13,669 nt of DNA, taken from NCBI GenBank assembly GCA_028822945.1, contig JAPKCN010000028.1:1-13669 (forward strand), read 5' to 3'. The notes below the pieces were generated by a model that saw only the letters and a list, made by a program, of their open reading frames with translations, did no database searches and was not told the origin of the DNA. Position 1 is the first letter of the stretch, and each line of letters starts with the position of its first letter. Origin of the DNA: Porticoccaceae bacterium (GTDB lineage Bacteria; Pseudomonadota; Gammaproteobacteria; Pseudomonadales; Porticoccaceae). Position numbers and translations under genes: made by a program. This document shows positions 7,292 through 13,669 of this stretch, one piece after another.

Positions 7292-8569
7292 TTGAAGTTT
7301 CAACAGAGGGAAGGCGAAATCTTAGTATTTGGCATCAATCACAAGTCGGCATCGATAGATTTTCGTGAGCATGTGGCCTTTGCACCCGAGGTGGTGGTGG
7401 AGTCACTCCGCGATGCAGCGAGGCAGATTCCGCTTGACGAAGTTGCACTTCTATCCACTTGCAATCGCACTGAAATATATGCAGTGGGTGAGGTAACCGA
7501 TGCCGAGGTACTCGAATGGCTGGCGACCAATCGCGGGTTGGCGAAGGAGACATTGCAGGATTGCTACTATTGCCATCGCGGATTGAAAGCACTTCGCCAT
7601 TTAATGCAGGTTGCCAGCGGGCTGGATTCACTGGTGCTAGGAGAACCACAAATTTTTGGTCAGATTAAGTCGGCCTATGCTGTCGGTCGCGAGGCTGCGA
7701 CCGTGTCTTCGCATCTCAATCAAGCCTTTCAGCATGCTTTTACCGCGGCCAAGCGGGTTCGATCGGAAACCGCAATTGGGCAGAACCCAGTATCGGTTGC
7801 CTATGCTTCGGTGAGTTTGGCTGAGCAGATTTTTACTGAATTGGAATCGGTACATGCGCTATTAATTGGCGCGGGTGAAACAATTGAACTTGTCGCAAGG
7901 CACTTAAAAGAAAAAAAAATTGGTCATATCACAATCGCCAATCGCACCCTGAGTCGCGCGCAAAACGTGGTAAAAGATTTTGCAGCACAGGCGATATTGT
8001 TGTCGGAAATTCCCGAATATTTACATCGCGCCGATATCATTATTTCATCGACCGCCAGTCAATTGCCGATACTCGGCAAGGGTGCAGTCGAATCTGCACT
8101 CAAAAAACGCCGCCACAAACCTATGTTTATGGTCGATATTGCAGTGCCCAGGGACATTGAACCGCAAGTTGAAGAACTTGCCGATGTTTACCTTTACACC
8201 GTCGACGATCTAAAGGATGTTATTCAGGACAATTTGCGTGCTCGACAGTCGGCTGCCGATACTGCGAATACTATTATCGACCAAGAGATTATGCGTTGGA
8301 CGCGCCAGCAGCGTGCACTGACCGCAGTGGACACTATTCGCGCGTTCCGCACGAGCGTGGAAGGCATGCGCGATGCCGAGGTCGAAAAAGCCTTGACGGC
8401 ACTCAAGCGCGGACAGGATTCAGAGCAAGTTATCAATACACTGGCACGCAACCTGACCAACAAACTGATGCATAAACCCACGGCGCGATTGAAGCGCGCC
8501 GGCGAAGAAGGCAGAGACGATACTATACATGCCACTCACGATCTATTTGGTCTCAGCAAAGCCAAATAA
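7292..8569 (+). CDS. hemA: Glutamyl-tRNA reductase
   Basis: HemA reduces glutamyl-tRNA(Glu) to glutamate-1-semialdehyde with NADPH, the first committed step of heme and other tetrapyrrole synthesis in this route. The N-terminal catalytic domain has FGINHKSA and the catalytic Cys57 in LSTCNRTE. SLVLGEPQIFGQIK follows, then the NADPH-binding domain with GAGETIELVARHL, VDIAVPRDIEP, and the C-terminal helical dimerisation domain. It has 425 residues from the TTG at 7292. An in-frame TAA at 7283 blocks any longer form, and no ATG or GTG lies near the family N-terminus. The TTG lacks a good ribosome site, whereas AGAGGG at 7305-7310 sits 8 bases before an ATC at 7319. The true start is therefore open (see findings). 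prfA follows after 64 bases. Confidence 0.96.
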   Translation: MKFQQREGEILVFGINHKSASIDFREHVAFAPEVVVESLRDAARQIPLDEVALLSTCNRTEIYAVGEVTDAEVLEWLATNRGLAKETLQDCYYCHRGLKALRHLMQVASGLDSLVLGEPQIFGQIKSAYAVGREAATVSSHLNQAFQHAFTAAKRVRSETAIGQNPVSVAYASVSLAEQIFTELESVHALLIGAGETIELVARHLKEKKIGHITIANRTLSRAQNVVKDFAAQAILLSEIPEYLHRADIIISSTASQLPILGKGAVESALKKRRHKPMFMVDIAVPRDIEPQVEELADVYLYTVDDLKDVIQDNLRARQSAADTANTIIDQEIMRWTRQQRALTAVDTIRAFRTSVEGMRDAEVEKALTALKRGQDSEQVINTLARNLTNKLMHKPTARLKRAGEEGRDDTIHATHDLFGLSKAK

Positions 8570-8633
8570 TTGCTTTCGTTTGGCTGTGACAGCAGGCGTC
8601 TATCCGACCTATTATGTGCAGAGTAGTTAAATC

Positions 8634-9716
8634 ATGAAAGCTTCTATATTGTCTAAGCTAGATTTTTTGGCAGAGCGCTTTGAAGAGTTGGCAGCGTTGT
8701 TAAGCGATGCAGAAATCATCAATGAGCAAAGAAAATTTCGAGCATTGTCGAAAGAATATGCCGAGCTCGAACCCGTAGTGGCTTGCTATCGACGCTACCA
8801 AGATGTGGTTGAAGACATCGATGCCGCTAGTCTTTTGTTAAAGGATAGTGACCCGGACATGCGCGAGATGGCTCATGAAGAGTTACGCGCCGGCGAATTA
8901 CAGCGCCAAACTCTCGAATTGGAATTGCAGAAACTGCTGCTGCCGAAAGATCCCAACGACCACAAAAATGTGTTTTTAGAAATACGGGCAGGCACGGGTG
9001 GTGACGAGGCGGCAATTTTTTCCGGTGACCTATTTCGTATGTACAGCAAGTACGCTGAGCGGCAGCGCTGGCAGATCGAAGTGATCAGCGCAAACACTGG
9101 AGATCACGGGGGCTATAAAGAAGTAATTGCGCGCATTACAGGTCAGGGTGTTTATTCTAAATTAAAATTTGAATCAGGCGCCCACCGCGTCCAGCGTGTC
9201 CCAGATACCGAGTCTCAAGGACGCGTGCATACGTCGGCTTGCACGGTGGCAATTCTTGCGGAGGCCGATGAGCAAGATGCCATCGAGATTAACAAGGCCG
9301 ATTTGCGGGTTGACACGTTTCGCGCGTCTGGATCAGGTGGGCAGCACGTCAATAAAACTGATTCCGCCATTCGTCTGACTCATCTGCCTTCGGGGTTTGT
9401 TGTCGAGTGTCAGGACGAGCGCTCTCAGCATAAAAATCGCGCTAAGGCGATGGCGGTTTTGCAAGCTCGATTGAGTTCGGCACAGGACGAGGCGCAGGCT
9501 CAACAGCAGGCCGACCAGCGCCGCAGTCTGGTCGGCAGTGGCGATCGCTCGGAGCGCATTCGCACCTATAATTTTCCGCAGGGACGGGTTACTGATCACC
9601 GTATCAATCTCACATTATATAAATTAGCGGAGATTGTGGAGGGTGCGATGGATGAAGTTTTACAGGCCTTAGTTAACGAGTTTCAGGCCGAGCAACTTGC
9701 CGATCTATCCACTTAG
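8634..9716 (+). CDS. prfA: Peptide chain release factor 1
   Basis: RF1 reads UAA and UAG stop codons and triggers peptide release. The 360-residue length is standard. The codon-recognition tripeptide PxT is PDT at 190-192 (RVPDTESQG), which marks RF1 rather than RF2. The catalytic GGQ is at 235-237 in ASGSGGQHVNKTDSAIR; its Gln is the methylation site of PrmC, encoded next door. No frameshift site is present, as expected, since that occurs in prfB. The ATG at 8634 gives a family-like N-terminus, although its Shine-Dalgarno is weak. prmC begins 3 bases after the stop, so translation is probably linked. Confidence 0.97.
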   Translation: MKASILSKLDFLAERFEELAALLSDAEIINEQRKFRALSKEYAELEPVVACYRRYQDVVEDIDAASLLLKDSDPDMREMAHEELRAGELQRQTLELELQKLLLPKDPNDHKNVFLEIRAGTGGDEAAIFSGDLFRMYSKYAERQRWQIEVISANTGDHGGYKEVIARITGQGVYSKLKFESGAHRVQRVPDTESQGRVHTSACTVAILAEADEQDAIEINKADLRVDTFRASGSGGQHVNKTDSAIRLTHLPSGFVVECQDERSQHKNRAKAMAVLQARLSSAQDEAQAQQQADQRRSLVGSGDRSERIRTYNFPQGRVTDHRINLTLYKLAEIVEGAMDEVLQALVNEFQAEQLADLST

Positions 9717-9719
9717 CGC

Positions 9720-10556
9720 ATGCCTCAGGTTGCCGATTTATTGTTGCGCAGTCGCGAGCTCGCCGAGGTCAGTGATACGCCGGAGTTAGATACTCAGTTA
9801 CTCTTATGTAGAGTGTTAGATTGCTCCAGCGCCTGGCTTAAAACCTGGCCTGACGCCCCTATCGACGAGACACAGCGGATATTTTTTGAGGCGCTTTTAA
9901 ATCGCCGTATTATAGGTGAACCCATTGCCTACGTGCTTGGCGAGCAGGGTTTTTGGTCGCTCGACCTGGAGGTCTCAGATGCTACGCTTATCCCCCGCCC
10001 AGAGACTGAATTACTGATTGAGACGGCACTGCGTGTGACGTTGCCAAGCAGATCTCGAGTGCTTGATCTCGGCACTGGCAGCGGCGCAATTGCCCTAGCG
10101 CTAGCGAGCGAGCGCGCGAAATGGCTGATCACGGCGACCGATAATCAACCGGCAGCTTTAGTTATAGCCGAGCAAAATCGCCACCGTTACGGGTTGAAAA
10201 ATGTGGATTTTTTATGTGGCGATTGGTACGCTCCAGTTGTTGGCAAGCGATACCAACTAATTCTCAGTAACCCGCCTTACATAGCGCCGCATGATGTCCA
10301 CTTAAATTGCGGGGATGTTCGCTACGAGCCGCGCTCGGCACTGGTCGCCAGCGGTCATGGGCTTGACGATCTGCGCCATATTATTACCTATGCACCAGCA
10401 TTTCTGGAGCGCATGGGATGGTTGATGACAGAACACGGGTATAACCAAGCCGCTGATGTGCGCGCACTCTATCGCGATGCCGGCTTTCAAAAAATTGTCA
10501 CCAAAAGCGATGTTAATGGTTTAGAGCGCATTACGCTGGGTTGCAACAGCTTCTAA
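9720..10556 (+). CDS. prmC: Peptide chain release factor N5-glutamine methyltransferase
   Basis: PrmC (formerly HemK) methylates the Gln of the GGQ motif in RF1 and RF2 using S-adenosylmethionine, which raises release efficiency. The 278-residue product has an N-terminal helical domain with GEPIAYVLGEQGFW and LIPRPETE. The SAM-binding glycine loop is LDLGTGSGAIALA (around 115-127), and the amide-binding catalytic motif NPPY is at 184-187. It starts at ATG 9720, 3 bases after the prfA stop, so substrate and modifying enzyme are made together. In Pseudomonas I recall moeB and murI following prmC. Here a decayed MATE gene lies on the opposite strand instead. Confidence 0.97.
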   Translation: MPQVADLLLRSRELAEVSDTPELDTQLLLCRVLDCSSAWLKTWPDAPIDETQRIFFEALLNRRIIGEPIAYVLGEQGFWSLDLEVSDATLIPRPETELLIETALRVTLPSRSRVLDLGTGSGAIALALASERAKWLITATDNQPAALVIAEQNRHRYGLKNVDFLCGDWYAPVVGKRYQLILSNPPYIAPHDVHLNCGDVRYEPRSALVASGHGLDDLRHIITYAPAFLERMGWLMTEHGYNQAADVRALYRDAGFQKIVTKSDVNGLERITLGCNSF

Positions 10557-10567
10557 AAATATCTTAT

Positions 10568-10627
10568 CAGAACTGGTCAATGGCTTTTAGCGAGACGCCA
10601 TTCCAGCCCACCAATAGACTGGTTCTG
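10568..10627. terminator. Nested inverted repeat, possible terminator of prmC or of the MATE remnant
   Basis: CAGAACTGGTC (10568-10578) pairs with GACTGGTTCTG (10617-10627) over 11 positions, including two G-U pairs. Directly inside it AATGGC (10579-10584) pairs with GCCATT (10597-10602). The stem is then about 17 bp with a 14-base bulge on one side. It begins 12 bases after the prmC stop and overlaps the 3' end of the leftward MATE pseudogene. Neither side has an ideal T-run: the plus strand continues TTGTAATAA, and the minus strand reaches TTTTT only several bases after the stem. It may be a terminator or just structure in decaying sequence. Confidence 0.35.
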
Positions 10628-11919
10628 TTGTAATAATCATGCCGAGCCAAAATCCTTTGAGGCCGCGCGCGATTGACCAATAATCGATCAAAGCTTAACT
10701 GTGGGCGATCGAAAAAGCGATGACCTAAAACGCCAAGATCTGGATAAACAACGGCACTTTTACATCTTGCAAGCTTCGCAATGCACCACGGCAGGCAATG
10801 TGTAGATAATCGACACACTCGAGAAATGCGGAAAAGAAAAAGAGTTCCGCGGCAAGTACTGTAATCGCGCGATCTGGACTAAATAATCTAGCGAAGTCTT
10901 GGCGCAACAGCATTTGTGCAGCAGCCATTGCCAACCCTAAAAAATAACGATTTTAAAGCCGGCTCAACATATCCGTCGGGCGCCTTCGCTATCGCCGCTG
11001 TTATTTGCCTGAGATACCAAAATGGTTAGGGGTTGGGCGACGCACAGCGGCGCCATAAAGGCCACCGAGTTTATGCTGATAGCGACGGCGTGAGCGCCCA
11101 AGACTGCGACTCCTACATGAGCAGTTAGAAGAAGGACAATAGCATACAAGCCGAATTCGACGCCTATATTAAGCGCGAGAGCCAGGCCGAGAGCCGGAGT
11201 TTCGAGAATGCAACTTAAATGAGGTCGACCAAACTGACGATACAGTTTGGTAGCGCCGAGGGTGCGTAGAAATAGCATTACCAAAAGGATTGCCCAACTG
11301 GCACCGGGGTCGCATAATTCTAGTGAGGCCAGTCGGGCAGATACTAAAACATAATCGAGCAACATGTTTAGCGCAACTGCGGCACATTTAAAATACTACG
11401 ACTGGTCGGGTATCACCGATACCCCTAAATGTGCTTCGAAAAGCATAAAAAGTGAGTAGCAATAGGGCGGTAAAAAAAGGACGACAACAGTTAATAATAG
11501 GCTATCGAGAAAACCTCGCGAGATATGTCGAGTTGGCTACGTATTTAGATGCCCAACAATATCGATAGAGCTGCTGAAAGCCCTGTGGGTATAGAGGATA
11601 ATAGTACTTGCTCAAACTGGAGGCGCAGAGCTGCGAGCTATTGCGCACCGCCGTAATTACCAATAATTGAGTTATTGCCTATCATTAGTCTGATAATTAA
11701 TAGGCTGATCGTAGACCAGATATTGCCAGCTAATTGGGCACCCGCCAGAGCCTCCGCGCTGCATTGTCCAACCATATAAAGATCAGTTACTGACAAACCG
11801 ACCAGCGCAATTTGCCGACCTATTAACGGTGCGGTAAGTCGTAAAATAGTGCTAGGTTCAGCCGTAAAAGTACTCATCAAAGAGTATTGCATCGGATACC
11901 GAGGATCTGCCAACAACAT
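10587..11919 (-). pseudogene. Decayed MATE-family multidrug/Na+ efflux transporter
   Basis: Conceptual translation across three frames rebuilds a nearly full-length MATE (NorM/DinF-type) transporter, a 12-helix inner-membrane antiporter family. Pieces in order are: the N-terminus with LTAPLIGRQIALVGLSVTD and MVGQ to YGGAQ (ends at TAG 11638-11640); in the same frame LAALRLQFEQ to a TAA at 11545-11547; a shift to SKYVANSTYLARFSR, another stop, then FTALLLLTFYAFR; a shift to FEAHLGVSVIP, a TAG at 11396-11398, then LNMLLDYVLVSARL through GAHAVAISINSVAFMAPL to GARRIC and a TGA at 10964-10966; a shift to LAMAAAQMLLRQDF through ACRGALRSLQDVKVPLFIQ, ending at 10725; and a C-terminal remnant LIDYWSIARGLKGFWLGMI in another frame. 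The span of about 1.33 kb equals a normal gene of roughly 450 codons, so decay is by point changes and small indels, not large deletion. The start could be ATG 11919 or 11877. Confidence 0.88.
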
Positions 11920-12277
11920 AGTTTGGGCGAATGCGTAGTGTAAGAAAAGTGAAAAATACCCCCGAATATAGGTGGTTGGATGATCGATAGTTTGTGTCTA
12001 ACGTTTCCCTGCCCTAGAGTCGACTAAATAACTACTCGACCACTGGGCTTTTATCGCCGACGACAGTGTTCTACTGACAACGGTATCGTGATTATAAAAA
12101 CCTCGTAAAAACAGTCATATCTATAACCATACTGTCGTTGAAAAGGGTCCTTTAAACTTAGATTTATGGTCGGCTATTTTGCGCAACAGTCGAATACAAT
12201 TCTGCTATACTCGCGCCACGCTGTGCATCCGACCCGGAGCAGCACGCCCCTCGGAATTAACTGAATGTGTAATAACC
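11920..12277. other. Intergenic spacer without a recognisable gene
   Basis: This stretch between the MATE remnant and the helicase gene is AT-rich, and I recognise no coding content, RNA gene or mobile-element end in it. On the minus strand a TATATT at 11970-11965 could be a relic -10 box of the dead transporter, but no -35 fits. Short inverted repeats occur, for example GTCGA...TCGAC around 12020-12040, but none looks like a terminator. The right end holds the candidate rhlB promoter. Confidence 0.6.
12183..12211 (+). promoter_or_regulatory. rhlB: Candidate extended -10 promoter of rhlB
   Basis: TGCTATACT at 12203-12211 is an extended -10 element (TGn plus TATACT, 5/6 to consensus). At 17-base spacing the -35 position holds GCAACA (12183-12188), a 3/6 match to TTGACA, which is acceptable for an extended -10 promoter. 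A GC-rich stretch follows the -10. Transcription from about 12218 would leave a leader of roughly 60 bases before the TTG start at 12278. Confidence 0.45.
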
Positions 12278-13669
12278 TTGACTGAAAATACTGAGAATAC
12301 CTCGACTAGCACAAAAACTGAGGCATCAGCTAAACCGAAAGGAAGACGTCGAAGACGCCCTCAAGCTTGGAGTCTAGACCAGTTTGCTGTTGAACCAGTA
12401 GAGGGTAAAGCACGATTCCACGACTTTGATTTACCCCTCACGTTGATGCATGGCATTGCCGAGTTAGGTTTCGAATATTGCACCCCCATTCAAGCGCAGT
12501 CACTGCCCCATACGTTGAATGGTCATGACATTGTCGGTAAGGCGCAGACGGGTACCGGCAAAACGGCGGCGTTTCTGCTCAACATCATTACCGATCTGCT
12601 GAATAATCCGATTGAAGATGAACGCTATGTGGGTGAGGCGCGGTCGCTGATACTGGCACCAACGCGCGAACTAGCATTGCAGATCGCCGAAGATGCGGTG
12701 CAACTTACGCGTTTTACCGGCTTACAAGTACATGCGCTAGTAGGGGGCATGGACTATGCTAAACAGTTGAAACAAATGGAGGCTAAGCACTGCGACATCT
12801 TGGTGGGTACGCCGGGTAGGCTTTTGGATTTCGCTAATAACCGCGATATTCAGCTAGATCAGGTAGAGGTATTGGTAATCGACGAAGCTGACCGCATGCT
12901 GGATATGGGATTTATTCCTCAGGTACGGCGTTTGGTGAGACTAACACCAAGAAATAACGAACGTCAGACAATGTTGTTCTCGGCTACCTTCACGCCGGAA
13001 GTCCTGCGATTATCCGAGCAATGGACTGATTCCCCTGCACGGATTGAGATTGGTGCAGATCGAGTTGTGACAGATACAGTGGACCAAAAGATTTACATTA
13101 CCACTAGTGGTGAAAAGTTTAGTCTTTTGAATGCGATCCTCAACGGCAATAATGTCGAAAGTGTCATGGTGTTCGCCAATCGCAGGGATATATGCCGCAG
13201 GCTTTATGAAAAACTTGGTAAAAAGGGCTTTAAAGTCGGATTATTGTCGGGTGATGTGCCGCAAGCGCGCCGGATGAAGACCTTGGAAGCCTTTAAGAAC
13301 GGTTCTACGCGGGTCATGGTGGCCACCGATGTTGCCGGCAGAGGTATTCATGTAGATGGGGTCAGTCACGTCATTAATTACACCTTGCCGGAAGAACCCG
13401 AAGACTATGTTCACCGCATTGGCCGCACCGGTCGCGCCGGTCGAACCGGCACGTCAATTAGTTTTGCCTGTGAAGATGATGCCTTTTTACTCGAGCCGAT
13501 AGAAAAGCTCCTGGATCAAAAACTATCCTGTACGATGCCCGACGAGGTTTTTGAAGAAACTGCACTGATGCCATTGGCAGACCCCGCGATTAAACAAGTA
13601 CCTTTGGCTAATGCAGAGCCTTTAGCTAACGAAGAGCCTTTAGCTAACGAAGAGCCTTTAGCTAACGAA
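12278..13669 (+). CDS. rhlB: DEAD-box ATP-dependent RNA helicase, RhlB-like (3' end outside window)
   Basis: The first 464 residues of a DEAD-box RNA helicase are present. Such enzymes unwind short RNA duplexes with ATP, and RhlB works in mRNA decay with RNase E and PNPase in E. coli. Motifs in order are: an N-terminal basic patch with RRRRR (23-27); the Q-motif region FHDFDLP to YCTPIQAQ; motif I AQTGTGKT (89-96); PTREL; TPGRLLDF; DEAD (202-205); SAT (235-237); the helicase C domain with VATDVAGRGIHVDG; and HRIGRTGRAGR (379 onward). The phrase VEPVEGKARFHDF is characteristic of Pseudomonas-type RhlB. The start is taken as TTG 12278. No ATG or GTG lies in frame nearby, and its ribosome site is poor. 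The tail beyond residue 430 is low-complexity with PLANEE repeats and runs off the window without a stop. Confidence 0.93.
   Translation, partial: MTENTENTSTSTKTEASAKPKGRRRRRPQAWSLDQFAVEPVEGKARFHDFDLPLTLMHGIAELGFEYCTPIQAQSLPHTLNGHDIVGKAQTGTGKTAAFLLNIITDLLNNPIEDERYVGEARSLILAPTRELALQIAEDAVQLTRFTGLQVHALVGGMDYAKQLKQMEAKHCDILVGTPGRLLDFANNRDIQLDQVEVLVIDEADRMLDMGFIPQVRRLVRLTPRNNERQTMLFSATFTPEVLRLSEQWTDSPARIEIGADRVVTDTVDQKIYITTSGEKFSLLNAILNGNNVESVMVFANRRDICRRLYEKLGKKGFKVGLLSGDVPQARRMKTLEAFKNGSTRVMVATDVAGRGIHVDGVSHVINYTLPEEPEDYVHRIGRTGRAGRTGTSISFACEDDAFLLEPIEKLLDQKLSCTMPDEVFEETALMPLADPAIKQVPLANAEPLANEEPLANEEPLANE
13601..13669 (+). repeat. 18-bp in-frame tandem repeat (PLANEE units) in the rhlB tail
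   Basis: The unit CCTTTAGCTAACGAAGAG occurs at 13619-13636 and 13637-13654 with identical sequence. A 15-base partial copy at 13655-13669 is cut by the window end. A diverged first copy at 13601-13618 encodes PLANAE. A still weaker relic, PLADPA, is at 13571-13588. As 18 is a multiple of 3, changes in copy number would keep the reading frame. The total copy number is unknown because the array continues past the edge. Confidence 0.95.

Noticed and set aside
10567..11387. Several short minus-strand open frames treated as separate small genes
   Set aside because: Those with family similarity are pieces of one MATE gene. The others (around 10567-10818 and 11169-11387) are alternate frames of the same sequence.
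10587..11919. Stop-codon recoding (TAG read as an amino acid) in the MATE gene
   Set aside because: TAA and TGA stops and several frame changes also occur, and neighbouring genes show no internal TAG. Decay explains all lesions. prfA, the UAG-reading factor, is intact next door.
1..13669. CRISPR array, transposon ends, prophage or toxin-antitoxin genes
   Set aside because: No spaced direct repeats, transposase or integrase motifs, phage genes or paired small toxin-antitoxin frames were seen. The only tandem array is the coding repeat at the right end.

Overview
This window looks like ordinary chromosome from a gammaproteobacterium of moderate GC content. From memory of the families, the block ychF-pth-rplY-prs-tRNA-Gln-ispE-lolB-TPR lipoprotein, divergent from hemA-prfA-prmC, matches the arrangement in Pseudomonas and its relatives. 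The last gene most resembles Pseudomonas-type RhlB. I cannot name a genus. A marine or host-associated Pseudomonadales/Cellvibrionales-type organism would fit, but that is inference.

Layout. The left 7.06 kb reads leftward. In order of transcription it holds a TPR outer-membrane lipoprotein, lolB, ispE, tRNA-Gln(TTG), prs, rplY, pth, ychF and an elongator tRNA-Met cut by the window edge. The first three genes are joined by 4-base stop/start overlaps (GTGA, then ATGA). A 227-bp divergent spacer follows. Then the rightward set hemA, prfA and prmC supplies the first step of tetrapyrrole synthesis from glutamyl-tRNA, release factor 1, and the methylase that modifies that factor. After prmC, a leftward MATE-family efflux gene has decayed into a pseudogene with at least four internal stops and several frame changes (about 10587-11919). 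A non-coding spacer of about 360 bp leads to a rightward DEAD-box helicase gene (rhlB-like). This runs off the right edge inside an 18-bp in-frame tandem repeat.

Functional themes. Most genes are housekeeping: translation quality control (pth, ychF, prfA, prmC, rplY, tRNAs), nucleotide precursor supply (prs), isoprenoid precursor synthesis (ispE), outer-membrane lipoprotein insertion (lolB), heme synthesis (hemA) and RNA turnover (rhlB). Non-ATG starts are common here: GTG for pth, prs and lolB, TTG for rhlB, and TTG or even ATC for hemA.

I did not find a convincing new biological system. The best leads are the decayed MATE gene, the PLANEE repeat tail of the helicase, the unclear hemA start, and a nested inverted repeat just after prmC.
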